DNA of 64,000 bases from Oscillospiraceae bacterium. Lineage in GTDB: Bacteria > Bacillota > Clostridia > Oscillospirales > CAG-382. Shown here piece by piece: positions 8,113-18,188 of the stretch. The stretch lies in assembly GCA_015065165.1 (NCBI GenBank), contig SVQU01000005.1, positions 1-64,000 of the forward strand, given 5' to 3'. The translations under genes were made by a program, and so were the position numbers. Position 1 is the stretch's first letter. Each line of letters begins with the position of its first letter. The notes beneath the pieces are model-generated. The model was not told the origin of the DNA, made no database searches, and saw only the letters and a program-made list of their open reading frames with translations.

Positions 8113-10913
8113 ACCGCGTTACGGCAACGGGCACAAAGCTGTTGTCCGTCCTCATCGGGGGTGCAATCGTCCTTGTGCATCCAGCAACGAACGCACTTTT
8201 CGCCCTCTGCCACAGCAACTGCAACCGAAATGTTAGTTTCTTCGTCGGTATAAGCGTTTTCGGGAGCATTGTCCTTGGAAAGCTCAACCTTGCTAACGAT
8301 GAATATTTCGGGAAGTATGCCTTCAAATTCGGCAAATAACTTTTCTGCCTCGCCGTTGTTAGAGGTGTAAATGGTAACCTTTGCTTCCAAGGATTTACCG
8401 ATTGTTTTTTCTGCGCGGGCAATTTCAAGCGCCTTCATAACGCTGTCGCGGAGGTTGAACAATGCTTCATACTTTGCTTCGATTTCGGCAAAATCGAAAG
8501 CAGGGTTAACCTCGGGAAGTGCGTTGCAGAATACGCTGTCCAAATCGTCCTCGGCGGTGTGGCTCATAAAGCCCCAGGTTTCTTCCGCGGTGAAGGAAAG
8601 CACGGGCGCCAACAATCTTGTAAGAGCGCTTACGATGATAAACATAGCGGTCTGGGTGCTTCTGCGGGAGATATCGTTTTTATTTTCGCAATAAAGTCTG
8701 TCCTTGGTGATGTCGATGTAAAGCTTGGACATATCGATAGAACAGAAATTGTGGATATCGTGGTAAACAATGTGGAATTGATAGCTGTCATAAGCATCGC
8801 GAACGCGCTTGATAAGCTTGTTCAAGCGGGAAAGCGCCCACTTGTCGATGTCGCCAAGCTTTTCGGGTGCAACCATATCGGTAGCGGGGTTGAAATCGCT
8901 TTCAACGGTACCGAGGTTCGCAAGAAGTATACGCAAGGTGTTTCTAATCTTGCGGTAGCTTTCGGAAAGCTGTTTGAATATAGCGTCGGATGCGCGAACG
9001 TCAACACGATAGTCGCTGGATGCAACCCAAAGACGCAAAATGTCCGCGCCGTATTTTTCAATAACCGTTTCGGGCGCAACTGCGTTACCAAGGGATTTGT
9101 GCATCGCCTTGCCCTCGCCGTCAACAGTCCAGCCGTGGGTAAGAACAGCCTTATAGGGTGCTTCGGTCAATCCCGAGCCGATGCAGGTAAGCAAGGAGGA
9201 TTGGAACCAACCGCGATATTGGTCTGCGCCTTCAAGATAAAGGTCGGAGGGTCTGCCAAGTCCTTCTTCGCCGTCAAGCACCATAAAGTGGGTAGAGCCG
9301 GAATCGAACCAACCGTCCAAGGTGTCGGTTTCCTTTACAAAATGAGTCTTGCCGCACTTGGGACAAACGTATCCCTTGGGAAGAAGGTCGGAAGCCTCCA
9401 TATCAAACCAAGCGTTAGAGCCCTTTTCGGCAAAAATGTTTGCAACGCTGTCGATAGTTTCTTCAGAGCAAATAACCTCGCCGCAATCCTCACAATAGAA
9501 CACGGGAATGGGCAAGCCCCAGTTACGCTGACGGGAAATACACCAATCGGCGCGTTCGTTTATCATAGAAACCATTCTGTCGCCGCCCCAAGCAGGCATC
9601 CATTCTACGCTTTCGCAAGCCTTAACAGCCGCTTCCTTGAAAGCCTTTACCGAGCAGAACCATTGGGGTGTAGCGCGGAAGATAATGGGTTTTTTACATC
9701 TCCAACAGTGGGGATAGGGGTGGATAATTTCTTCGGATGCAAGCAATGCGCCGCTTTCCTTAAGATCATCGAGAATTGCCGCGTTGGATTTTTCATAGAA
9801 CAATCCCGCAAATTTGCCTGCCGCCTCGGTTTGGAAACCGCGGTCGTCAACGGGAACAACAATTTCGATGCCATAGCGCATACCTGTGATATAGTCGTCC
9901 ACACCAAAGCCGGGCGCGGTATGAACACATCCGGTACCGCTGTCCATGGTAACGTATTCGGCGGTAACCAACAAGCTTTCTCTATCCAAGAAGGGGTGTT
10001 GCGCCTTCATATATTCAAAATCGCCGCCCTTGAAGCTTGCGAGAACCTCCCAATTGGAAATACCCGCGTTCTTAAGGGATGCTTCGATAAGAGCATCTGC
10101 CATAATATAGCATTCGCCGCTTTCAACCTTAATAAGAGAATAAGCATCTCTGGGGTGAACGGCAATCGCCATATTACCGGGAAGTGTCCAGGGGGTGGTG
10201 GTCCAAATTACAAAATAGGTGTTGTTAAGGTCGCAATACTGAGCCAAAAGACCCTTATCGTCGGTAACCTTAAATTTAACGTAAATAGAGGTACAGGGTG
10301 CGTCCTTATATTCAATTTCGGCTTCTGCCAAAGCGGTTTCGTCGCTTGCACACCAATAAACAGGCTTCAAGCCCTTGTAGATATAGCCTCTCTTGAACAT
10401 TTCGCCGAAAACGCGAATTTCACGCGCTTCAAACTTGGGGTCCATAGTAAGATAGGGGTTATCCCAATCGCCCACTGCGCCCAAACGTCTGAAAGAAGTG
10501 CGCTGAAGGTCAACGAAATCCTGCGCGAAATCTGCACAAGCCTTGCGGAATTCCGAAACAGACATATTCTTTCTGTCAAGCTTGCTCTTTTTAATAATTG
10601 CGCTTTCAATAGGCATACCGTGGTTATCCCAACCGGGCACGTAAGGGGTATAATAACCGCCCATAGCCTTGGATTTAACGATAAAGTCCTTTAAAATCTT
10701 GTTAAGGGCAGTACCGATATGTATGTTGCCGTTGGAAAAGGGAGGGCCGTCGTGAAGAATAAAGGGAGTTTTACCCTCGTTCTTGGCAAGCATTTTCTTA
10801 TAAAGTCCGTTTTCGTTCCAGCTTTTAAGGGTTTCGGGCTCCTTGGTGGGCAAATTTGCTCTCATAGGGAACTCGGTATTGGGCAGGTTAAGTGTATCCT
10901 TGTAATCTTTCAT
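8106..10913 (-). CDS. ileS: Isoleucine--tRNA ligase
   Basis: 'HDGPPFSNGNIHIGTALNKILKDFIVKSKAM', 'KMSKS'-equivalent 'AMHKSLGNAV', C-terminal zinc finger 'CVRCWMHKDDCTPDEDGQQLCARC'. Start set at 'MKDYKDTLNLPNTEF'. Confidence 0.95.
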   Translation of the reverse strand: MKDYKDTLNLPNTEFPMRANLPTKEPETLKSWNENGLYKKMLAKNEGKTPFILHDGPPFSNGNIHIGTALNKILKDFIVKSKAMGGYYTPYVPGWDNHGMPIESAIIKKSKLDRKNMSVSEFRKACADFAQDFVDLQRTSFRRLGAVGDWDNPYLTMDPKFEAREIRVFGEMFKRGYIYKGLKPVYWCASDETALAEAEIEYKDAPCTSIYVKFKVTDDKGLLAQYCDLNNTYFVIWTTTPWTLPGNMAIAVHPRDAYSLIKVESGECYIMADALIEASLKNAGISNWEVLASFKGGDFEYMKAQHPFLDRESLLVTAEYVTMDSGTGCVHTAPGFGVDDYITGMRYGIEIVVPVDDRGFQTEAAGKFAGLFYEKSNAAILDDLKESGALLASEEIIHPYPHCWRCKKPIIFRATPQWFCSVKAFKEAAVKACESVEWMPAWGGDRMVSMINERADWCISRQRNWGLPIPVFYCEDCGEVICSEETIDSVANIFAEKGSNAWFDMEASDLLPKGYVCPKCGKTHFVKETDTLDGWFDSGSTHFMVLDGEEGLGRPSDLYLEGADQYRGWFQSSLLTCIGSGLTEAPYKAVLTHGWTVDGEGKAMHKSLGNAVAPETVIEKYGADILRLWVASSDYRVDVRASDAIFKQLSESYRKIRNTLRILLANLGTVESDFNPATDMVAPEKLGDIDKWALSRLNKLIKRVRDAYDSYQFHIVYHDIHNFCSIDMSKLYIDITKDRLYCENKNDISRRSTQTAMFIIVSALTRLLAPVLSFTAEETWGFMSHTAEDDLDSVFCNALPEVNPAFDFAEIEAKYEALFNLRDSVMKALEIARAEKTIGKSLEAKVTIYTSNNGEAEKLFAEFEGILPEIFIVSKVELSKDNAPENAYTDEETNISVAVAVAEGEKCVRCWMHKDDCTPDEDGQQLCARCRNAVC

Positions 10914-10917
10914 CTTA

Positions 10918-11649
10918 TCAGTTTTTGGGTGCGTTTGCACCGTCTCCCATCATATATTTGAGATAATCGTCTTCGGCTTTCTTTGCTTCGTCGGAAAGCT
11001 CGGGTTGGTTGGGAATTTCCTCGGGTTTGCTAACCTCGGCGGTTTCCTCAACCGTTTCTTCTATGTTTTCATAGGGCGCTTTGTCGGGTTGAAGCTCACG
11101 CACGCTCTTACGGCGCTGTTCTTCTTCCTCTATACGGGTTTTAACGTCGTTAAATATACCCGCAACCAAAGCATCGTCGTTGGGAAGCACGATGTCGTCT
11201 ATTTCGTTAACGCTTAAATCCTTAAGCTCGGCGATATGCTTGCCGTAAAGCTCGTAAACCTGATTTTTGAAATCGATAATACGGGTTCTTATGGTCCAAG
11301 CCTTTTCTTTTTCTGCCTGAAGCTGTTGGCGGAATTCGGCAATAACGCCGTCGCAACGGTCTTTAATTGCCCCTGTGATTATGTCGGCGCGCTCGTTGGC
11401 ATCGGCAATAATCTTTTCTGCCATCTTCTGGGCGGAAACAAGTGTGCTTCTGATAGATTCTTCTTCGTCTTTGATTTCATCCAAATTGGTAACAACAATT
11501 CTCAATTTGCGTTCCAATTCGTTGTTTTCGCGGTATGCTTCTGTATATTTTTCAAGGACAAATTCCAAATATTCGTCAACCTCTTGGGGGCTGTAACCCT
11601 TAAAGGTTTTCTGAAACTGTTTGTTCTTCAGTTCGTGAGGTGCAAGCAT
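10918..11649 (-). CDS. divIVA: DivIVA domain-containing protein
   Basis: 'MLAPHELKNKQFQKTFKGYSPQEVDEYLEFVLEKY' canonical DivIVA N-terminus. Confidence 0.93.
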   Translation of the reverse strand: MLAPHELKNKQFQKTFKGYSPQEVDEYLEFVLEKYTEAYRENNELERKLRIVVTNLDEIKDEEESIRSTLVSAQKMAEKIIADANERADIITGAIKDRCDGVIAEFRQQLQAEKEKAWTIRTRIIDFKNQVYELYGKHIAELKDLSVNEIDDIVLPNDDALVAGIFNDVKTRIEEEEQRRKSVRELQPDKAPYENIEETVEETAEVSKPEEIPNQPELSDEAKKAEDDYLKYMMGDGANAPKN

Positions 11650-11802
11650 CTTTAAGCCTTCCTTTTCGTTATATTCGTTTATATAAATTCAGATTGTTTT
11701 CAAGGTCGGGGGACGCTTTAATGACGAAAATCCAATTAAAACGTCCGAAATGCGCTTGGATTATATCTCCGAAACGCCCGAAAGCACTGCTGTTTCGTTT
11801 GT

Positions 11803-12078
11803 TTAAAACGAAACCGGCAGTGCGGATTGAACAAGTATTAATACCAAATAGGTTGCCATAAAAGAGAAATCAATGGGTGAATCCTCTATCCCGGGTATGT
11901 GGGAAAGGGCAAGCCTGATGGGGTAAACGACAGGTTCGGTAACTATCGAGCAGAAAACGAGAAACCCCGATTCCTCCTCCGAGAAAAAGCCAATAAGAAC
12001 GCGCAAAAACAGCAAAAGCATAAGTGCGCTGAGAAAAACGTGTACCGAACGCATCATCACAAATAAAAGCTGGTCCAA
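11803..12078 (-). CDS. YggT family membrane protein
   Basis: Small two-TM protein between sepF and divIVA; 'ALMLLLFLRVLIGFF...VTEPVVYPIRLALSHIPGIEDSPIDFSFMATYLVL'. Confidence 0.85.
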   Translation of the reverse strand: MDQLLFVMMRSVHVFLSALMLLLFLRVLIGFFSEEESGFLVFCSIVTEPVVYPIRLALSHIPGIEDSPIDFSFMATYLVLILVQSALPVSF

Positions 12079-12117
12079 TATCGGTCAAACTCCGTTGCGG
12101 GTCATCCCCGCGGTAAT

Positions 12118-12588
12118 TTAGTTAAAAAGGTCTCTGGGTTTTGCAGCGGCGGGCACTTCTTCAACGGGTTGTTCTGCCTGTTCGCTGGAAACCTCAACGT
12201 TCTTGGGGGTAACAACGTAGGTAGCGTTTGCAACCTTTCTTACCTTACCCTGAATAGCGAAAACCACACCGCCCAAGAAGTCGATAATTCTCTTGGTGGT
12301 TTCCTTGTTGGTGTCTTCAAGGTTAAGTACAACGGTTCTTCTTGCAAGAAGATGCTCGCCGATCATCTGAACTTCGTCAAATCTTTCGGGTTTAACAACC
12401 TTCATTTCAAGAGAAGCGCCGGAAGAAATGCTGCCGGTGGATTTAGAAGCGGGCGCGCTCTTTGCGGCAGGTGCTGCCACAGGCGCTGCTTCTTCTACGG
12501 TTTCTTCTTCTTCACCTTCGTAAGCTTCGTCTAATTCGAAATCTTCTTCACTTCTGAAAAGGTCGCTGAAACGGTTCATAAATCCCAT
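12118..12588 (-). CDS. sepF: Cell division protein SepF
   Basis: 'MGFMNRFSDLFRSEEDFE' start and 'RRTVVLNLEDTNKETTKRIIDFLGGVVFAIQGKVRKVANATYVVTPKNVEV' SepF domain. Confidence 0.94.
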   Translation of the reverse strand: MGFMNRFSDLFRSEEDFELDEAYEGEEEETVEEAAPVAAPAAKSAPASKSTGSISSGASLEMKVVKPERFDEVQMIGEHLLARRTVVLNLEDTNKETTKRIIDFLGGVVFAIQGKVRKVANATYVVTPKNVEVSSEQAEQPVEEVPAAAKPRDLFN

Positions 12589-12631
12589 AATAAAAATCCT
12601 CCAAATATGTTTAAACTTTAATTTTTCAAAA

Positions 12632-13324
12632 TTATCTGTCTGCCGCAGGATAAACTCTTGCGCCGAAAATGGCACTGCCCAACCTGACAAGGTTGGAACC
12701 GCAATCCACTGCGGTAAGGTAATCGTTGCTCATACCCAGCGACAAAACCTCCATAATACTATTATCTACATTTTTGCCCGATATGTCAATAAATATTTTG
12801 CTCATTTTTCGAAAATATTCCCGATTATCTTCGCTTTTTTCACATTTTGGCGGTACAGCCATAAGTCCTTTAAGCCTTAAGTGGGGCAAAGAGGTTAAAA
12901 AATCGCAAAATTCATAAATTTTTTCGGGGGTGATTCCCGATTTGGATTCCTCACCGCCGATATTAATTTCTGCCAAAATCGGCATAACTATCCCGTGTTT
13001 TGCCGCCTGACGTTCGATTTCCAGCGCCAAGGATTCTCTGTCCACCGATTGTATAAGGTCCACCTTGTCGATTATATACTTCACCTTGTTGGTTTGCAAA
13101 GCGCCGATAAAGTGAATTTCGGTTTTGTTGCGGTTGATATATTCGTATTTTTCCAAAAGCTCGTTAACACGGTTTTCGCCGATAAGGCTTATGCCGCAAT
13201 CAAGGGCGAAATTTATGGTTTCGGGCGGTATGGTTTTGGTTGCCGCCAAAAGCCGTGCCCTTCCGCCGATTTCGCCTTGTATACGCGCAATATTCTCGGC
13301 AATTTGTTGGTTAGTGTTCATCAA
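12632..13324 (-). CDS. YggS family pyridoxal phosphate-dependent enzyme (PLP homeostasis)
   Basis: 'LLAATKTIPPETINFALDCGISLIGENRVNELLEKYEYI...IHFIGALQTNKVKYIID' and 'LSLGMSNDYLTAV'. Confidence 0.93.
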   Translation of the reverse strand: MMNTNQQIAENIARIQGEIGGRARLLAATKTIPPETINFALDCGISLIGENRVNELLEKYEYINRNKTEIHFIGALQTNKVKYIIDKVDLIQSVDRESLALEIERQAAKHGIVMPILAEINIGGEESKSGITPEKIYEFCDFLTSLPHLRLKGLMAVPPKCEKSEDNREYFRKMSKIFIDISGKNVDNSIMEVLSLGMSNDYLTAVDCGSNLVRLGSAIFGARVYPAADR

Positions 13325-14703
13325 TCAATTCTCATTCCGTCGTAAATATCGTTACCGTCCACAACCACCGCATCGTGCAACGACAAATAGGTTTTTGATG
13401 CATAAGCAATATCCCGTCTGTTGGGATATGCAGGGTCGGTGGGGATGGCGCAAATCGTATAACTGCCATAGGAATATATAATCTCGGTAGGCTTAAAAAC
13501 AATCTTGGTGCCCACAACGGCATAAACACCCGTAACGCCGTCTTTAACGCGTATCGCGTTGGTGCTCACACGCAATCCCTCATAGCTTTCGCAGGGGATT
13601 TCCACCGTTTGGCAACGGGAAAAGTCAAACCCGCTTGGGAGCTGCTTTGTACTGAAAATAAGAATGGTAACGTCCTTGTCGCTTCGGGTAATTCTGCGCT
13701 CTACCGTCATATTAATTTCGGTATTGTTGGAATATTGGAATACGATGGGATAAATACCGCCGTTAACAAAATGCTCGGCGGTGCGTTTATCCAGCGAAAC
13801 GGCGATATACCAAGTAGAGCTCGAAATTAATTTCCCTGCCGAGTTATCGATAACCGATTGGTCTGCCACCGCAGAGGAAAGGCTGTCGAAATTCTCGGCG
13901 TTTAATTTTTTAAGCCTGTCAAGGGTGAAAAAGTTTTCGTATCCGTCCACCGAGGAATAGAAATAACCGCTTTCGGGTGAGGTTGCCGCGTGGCTTGTAC
14001 CCGAAAGAGATGCGTTAAGGCTGATTTTTTCCTTTTTAAGCTCGTTAAGCTCTTTGGAATAATTAGCCGACTGCATTATCGCCTGACGGCGGTTCATAAG
14101 AATCAAAAGTTCTTCTTTTTCTCTTAAAATCTTATCAAATTCGCTTTTGTCTGCCTGACGAAGCATAGAAAGTGTAAGCTCGCTTATCTGTTTGTCAAGC
14201 ATAACGATGTTTGTGGTGGAAGCGCCTGTGGAAAGACTGCTTTTCTCCAAAACGGCGATTCTTTTGTCGATTTCCTGAATCCTCTGTTGAATCTTTACGT
14301 CGTTGGGATTGGAATAAACCATAGCGATTTCCTGCCCCAAATGTACCTTTGTTCCGTCCTCCACCATATAACAGTTTGTGCCTTTTTCGGTGGCGGGGAT
14401 AATCTTTTCGTCGCGGAAGAGATATGCCGTAACCTCGGCGCGGTCGGAAATATTAACGTAGGAGGCATTTTCGGTATCAAGCAAGGTGCCCACGTTTAAC
14501 ACCAGCTGCAAAAACACGTAAGCCACAATGGCAACGGCAATTACCGCCGAGCCGAATTGGGCGAAAAAGCGTTTCGACTGTTCGAAAAAACGGTCTGCAA
14601 AGGAGGTTTTTCTTTTTAAACCTTTTGTGGTGGCAACAGAATTTTCGTTTCTTTTTGCCACAGAATTGCTTTTGCTTTGTGCGGGCTTTCTTTTATTTTC
14701 CAA
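13321..14703 (-). CDS. HlyD family efflux/secretion adaptor-like membrane protein
   Basis: Basic N-terminus, single TM, 'MVEDGTKVHLGQEIAMVYSNPNDVKIQQRIQEIDKRIAVLEKS' biotinyl-lipoyl-like plus coiled coil; next to sepF/yggS. Confidence 0.7.
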   Translation of the reverse strand: MENKRKPAQSKSNSVAKRNENSVATTKGLKRKTSFADRFFEQSKRFFAQFGSAVIAVAIVAYVFLQLVLNVGTLLDTENASYVNISDRAEVTAYLFRDEKIIPATEKGTNCYMVEDGTKVHLGQEIAMVYSNPNDVKIQQRIQEIDKRIAVLEKSSLSTGASTTNIVMLDKQISELTLSMLRQADKSEFDKILREKEELLILMNRRQAIMQSANYSKELNELKKEKISLNASLSGTSHAATSPESGYFYSSVDGYENFFTLDRLKKLNAENFDSLSSAVADQSVIDNSAGKLISSSTWYIAVSLDKRTAEHFVNGGIYPIVFQYSNNTEINMTVERRITRSDKDVTILIFSTKQLPSGFDFSRCQTVEIPCESYEGLRVSTNAIRVKDGVTGVYAVVGTKIVFKPTEIIYSYGSYTICAIPTDPAYPNRRDIAYASKTYLSLHDAVVVDGNDIYDGMRID

Positions 14704-14737
14704 AATTGTCCTCCTTTCTGCAAATTCGGGGGTTGCT

Positions 14738-15631
14738 TTAAATGGTAATAATTTCGTTCACGTCAGCGCGGTTAAACCAGGTCATTTGCCGTTTTGCATA
14801 ATGGCGGGTGTTAAGGCAAATCGCCTGTTTTACGCTTTCGATGTCGGTTTCGCCCTTGAAATAGGGGTAAAACTCTTTATATCCGATAGCCTGTGATGCG
14901 GTAGGTGTGCTTTCCAAACCCATTTGGTAAAGGCTTTTAACCTCCTCCTCCAAGCCCAAATCGAACATTTTTCCAACGCGCCTGTCGATTCGCTCATATA
15001 AGGTTTCCCGTTCATCGGGGCGGATATAAACTATATATGGGTCGTAAATGCTTTCTTTTAAACGGCTTTTTCTGTCGGCTTCGGTCTTGGTTTCGCCCGT
15101 TTTCAAGTAAATTTCCAACGCCCGCGCAACCCTTTTTATATTGTTGGGGTGTATAGCTTGGGCAGATTCGGGGTCCACCTCTCTAAGCCTTTGGTGTAAA
15201 GCCTCTGCGCCGAATTCTTTTGCAAAGGCAAACAATTCCTCGCGCAATATCGGGTCGTCCTCGGTGGCGGAAAGCTCTGTGCCCGAAATAAGTGTGTCGA
15301 TATAAAGGCCTGTGCCCCCTGCAATTATGGGCATCTTCCCGCGGGAATAAACGTCGTTAATCGCCTTTGATGCCAATTCTACAAACCGCGCCGCCGAGAA
15401 AATTTCGGTTATATCGGCAACGTCGATAAGATGGTGGGGGATTTCAGCCATTTCTTCGGCTGTGGGCTTTGCCGTGCCGATATCCATTTTGCGGTATATC
15501 TGCATAGAATCACCGCTGATAATCTCTCCGCCAAGCTCTTTTGCCTTTTTTAATGCATATTCGCTTTTGCCTGATGCCGTCGGTCCGACAACCACAATTA
15601 AAGGTATTTTGCTCATTTTTATATAATCCAA
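14738..15631 (-). CDS. miaA: tRNA dimethylallyltransferase
   Basis: 'PLIVVVGPTASGKSEYALKKAKELGGEIISGDSMQIYRKMDIGTAKPT' MiaA signature. Confidence 0.95.
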   Translation of the reverse strand: MDYIKMSKIPLIVVVGPTASGKSEYALKKAKELGGEIISGDSMQIYRKMDIGTAKPTAEEMAEIPHHLIDVADITEIFSAARFVELASKAINDVYSRGKMPIIAGGTGLYIDTLISGTELSATEDDPILREELFAFAKEFGAEALHQRLREVDPESAQAIHPNNIKRVARALEIYLKTGETKTEADRKSRLKESIYDPYIVYIRPDERETLYERIDRRVGKMFDLGLEEEVKSLYQMGLESTPTASQAIGYKEFYPYFKGETDIESVKQAICLNTRHYAKRQMTWFNRADVNEIITI

Positions 15632-15748
15632 TTGGGAAAATTAAAGCGCAGAAGGGATATTACTGCACTTTTAATTCTATCACATTAAAACCTAATGTTC
15701 AATGGTTTTGAAAAAAGTTTTCAATTATTTATTTTTCTGCTTTCGCTA

Positions 15749-15777
15749 TTTACAATTTGTTTCTGTATGTATATAAT
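15749..15777 (+). promoter_or_regulatory. Sigma-70/SigA-type promoter (TTTACA-N17-TATAAT)
   Basis: tttaca 15749-15754, tataat 15772-15777, upstream of the MBL-fold gene. Confidence 0.7.
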
Positions 15778-15812
15778 GTAGATAATAATTGCTTTCAAGG
15801 AGAATATGGTTT

Positions 15813-16439
15813 ATGAAGGATATGATTGTAAAACGTGTCCCCGTAGGTACGTTAGGGACAAACTGTTATATAATAAAAGACCGCGACAGCCGTGATGCGG
15901 TGGTTATCGACCCGGGCGCAGACCTTACGGTTATTCAGGATGCCTTGCACAGGGCAGATGCAATTTGCCGTTTGATTCTGTTAACCCACGGTCATTTCGA
16001 CCATATCCTTGCCGTGGGTGATTTAAGAGGCAACAGCATTCCCGTGGGTATTCACGAAAAGGACGCTCATTTCCTTACCGAGAGGGATATGTTCAGTGCA
16101 ATTATCCCCTATGACCCCCGTCCCTTCGAGGGGGCGGAATATACCTTTTCAAAAGAAGGGGAATATTCCGTGGCGGGATTTGATTTCTACGTGATTCCCA
16201 CCCCCGGGCACACCCCCGGCAGCGTTTGCTATATGTTCGACGGTATGCTGTTTACGGGCGATACGCTGTTTAAACGCAGTATCGGCAGAACCGACCTTGG
16301 CGGTGATGAAACCGCTATGATGCGTTCGCTTCGCGCTTTGCGAAATCTCCCCGGCGATTACGACGTTTATCCCGGACATGACGCCCCCACAACCCTTGAA
16401 AACGAACGAGAAAACAACCCGTATTTAAGAAATGCATAA
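15813..16439 (+). CDS. MBL fold metallo-hydrolase (glyoxalase II-like)
   Basis: 'TNCYIIKDRDSRDAVVIDPGAD', 'LLTHGHFDHILAVGDL', 'TPGHTPGSVCY', 'FTGDTLFKRSIGRTDL'. Start at MKDMIVKRV. Confidence 0.93.
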   Translation: MKDMIVKRVPVGTLGTNCYIIKDRDSRDAVVIDPGADLTVIQDALHRADAICRLILLTHGHFDHILAVGDLRGNSIPVGIHEKDAHFLTERDMFSAIIPYDPRPFEGAEYTFSKEGEYSVAGFDFYVIPTPGHTPGSVCYMFDGMLFTGDTLFKRSIGRTDLGGDETAMMRSLRALRNLPGDYDVYPGHDAPTTLENERENNPYLRNA

Positions 16440-16454
16440 ATCGGAGGATAAATT

Positions 16455-18188
16455 ATGAATATTACATACGGCGTAAAGCCCGAAACCTTCAAGCTTGTTT
16501 GGGGCAATAAATCCGAAATGAACATACAAAAGGTGGCAGAAATGCCCAAGGCAATATCCCTTGTTTCGGGCAAAAGGGATACTGCTTGTTTTCAGTTGGT
16601 TATCACCGCGGACGAGCCTTATGCCCTTAATTTATCCAAATCGCCTTGGTTTTCCCAAAACCCAAAGCGTAAAAATTTGCGTGTTTCCGCAGAAATGCCC
16701 TTTCCTTGCCAAATGAACCATATCGGTCTTTTGGCTTGCGACGACGGCTTAAAGCGCGGGGATATTTTGCTTGATAAAAGCGTTGTAGAGGCAGAATATG
16801 ATGAAATTCTTTCGGTGTTCTGCGAAATGGCAATCCCCGAAAATGCCGAAAAGGGAAGCTACAAGGGTAAGCTTAAAATTTACGAAAACTATGGATTCTC
16901 CCGCGAGGAATTGGTGGGAGAAATCGAGGTTTCTCTTGAGGTTTACAATTACGTATTTCCCGAAAATGCCCATAACGGATTCCATCTTGATTTGTGGCTT
17001 CACCCCTCCAATATTGCCCGTCAACACGGGGTTGAGCTTTGGAGCGACAAGCATTTCGAGATTTTAGAGCCCTATTGCAAATCTATGGGGGATTTGGGCG
17101 TGAAATCGGTTACGGTTATCGCCTCTGAAATTCCTTGGAACGGTCAGGCTTGTCAGGACGAACAGCGAAATTCTGCCAACCTGTTCGAATATTCTATGAT
17201 TCCCGTTACCCGCAAAGCCGATGGCAGCCTTTTCTTTGACTATTCCGTAATGCAAAGATATATCGATTTGTGCGCAAAGTGCGGTGTTGAGGAATGTATT
17301 TCGGTTTTCGGTCTTGTGAACGTTTGGGACATTAAGGTTTACGGCGACGAGCGTACCGCCCCCGATTATCCCGACGGAACACATATCCGCGTTTACGATG
17401 AAAAAACGGGTGTTTTCGATTATCTCCGCACCGCCAAGGAAATCGATGAATATGTAAAATCCCTTGAAAGCTATTTTATCAGCACCAACCAGATAGACAG
17501 AGTGCGTATTGCCGCCGACGAGCCTGCGGATATCGAAAAATACCGCAAGAGCCTTGAGCATATAAAATCGGTTGCCCCCGCATTCAAATATAAAACCGCT
17601 ATTAACCACGCGGAATTCGTTAAGGAATTCGGCAAAGATATTTACGATTTCGCTCCCTATATTTCGGCAATGTTCAGCGAATACGATGCTTTAATGGGCT
17701 TCCGCGCCGAAATGCCCGACAAGCGTTTTCTCTATTACGTTTGCGGATTCCCCGAGGTGCCCAACAATTTGTTAAGAAGCGAGCTTATCGACGGATATTA
17801 CATCGGTATTCTCTGCGCTTATGCGAAAATGGACGGATTTTTGCGTTGGTCCTACACCTGCTGGAGCGATTTCCCTCTTGAAGACCAACGATACGGCGTT
17901 CTTCCCGTTGGAGATTTGTGCTTTGTATACCCCTCCTCTGTGGGCACGCCTTTGCTTTCTCTCCGTTGGAAGTCTTTGTTTAGGGGCGTTCGCTTCTTCA
18001 CCCTTTTAAAGCAGGCTGAAAATAAAAAGCTTGATAAAATTCTTGACGAGGCATATTCTTTGGTTATGCGTGAAAGAGAAATTGCCAAGCTTTATGCAAA
18101 CTGGGACAGAGAAAAGGTTATGAGCCTGGATATCGAGGATTACAACAAGGCTTTGGCATTGCTTATGACCGCCTTGGGTGAAAAATAA
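16455..18188 (+). CDS. DUF4091 domain-containing protein (putative glycoside hydrolase-like)
   Basis: 577 aa; 'GFHLDLWLHPSNIARQHGVELWSDKHFEILEPYCKSMGDLGVKSVTVIASEIPWNGQ...' and C-terminal 'GFLRWSYTCWSDFP' resemble DUF4091 proteins. Confidence 0.75.
   Translation: MNITYGVKPETFKLVWGNKSEMNIQKVAEMPKAISLVSGKRDTACFQLVITADEPYALNLSKSPWFSQNPKRKNLRVSAEMPFPCQMNHIGLLACDDGLKRGDILLDKSVVEAEYDEILSVFCEMAIPENAEKGSYKGKLKIYENYGFSREELVGEIEVSLEVYNYVFPENAHNGFHLDLWLHPSNIARQHGVELWSDKHFEILEPYCKSMGDLGVKSVTVIASEIPWNGQACQDEQRNSANLFEYSMIPVTRKADGSLFFDYSVMQRYIDLCAKCGVEECISVFGLVNVWDIKVYGDERTAPDYPDGTHIRVYDEKTGVFDYLRTAKEIDEYVKSLESYFISTNQIDRVRIAADEPADIEKYRKSLEHIKSVAPAFKYKTAINHAEFVKEFGKDIYDFAPYISAMFSEYDALMGFRAEMPDKRFLYYVCGFPEVPNNLLRSELIDGYYIGILCAYAKMDGFLRWSYTCWSDFPLEDQRYGVLPVGDLCFVYPSSVGTPLLSLRWKSLFRGVRFFTLLKQAENKKLDKILDEAYSLVMREREIAKLYANWDREKVMSLDIEDYNKALALLMTALGEK

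Noticed and set aside
9288-9318. tRNA T-arm-like sequence (minus strand GGTTGGTTCGATTCCGGCTCTAC)
   Set aside because: It encodes the IleS motif LDGWFDSGSTH; no surrounding cloverleaf, so no tRNA gene.
8559-10694. 711-aa plus-strand ORF opposite ileS
   Set aside because: Antisense shadow ORF: the minus-strand IleS reading is unmistakable and the + translation has no recognisable domain. Similar long antisense ORFs occur opposite argG, argF, gdhA and the GH25 genes, reflecting codon bias.
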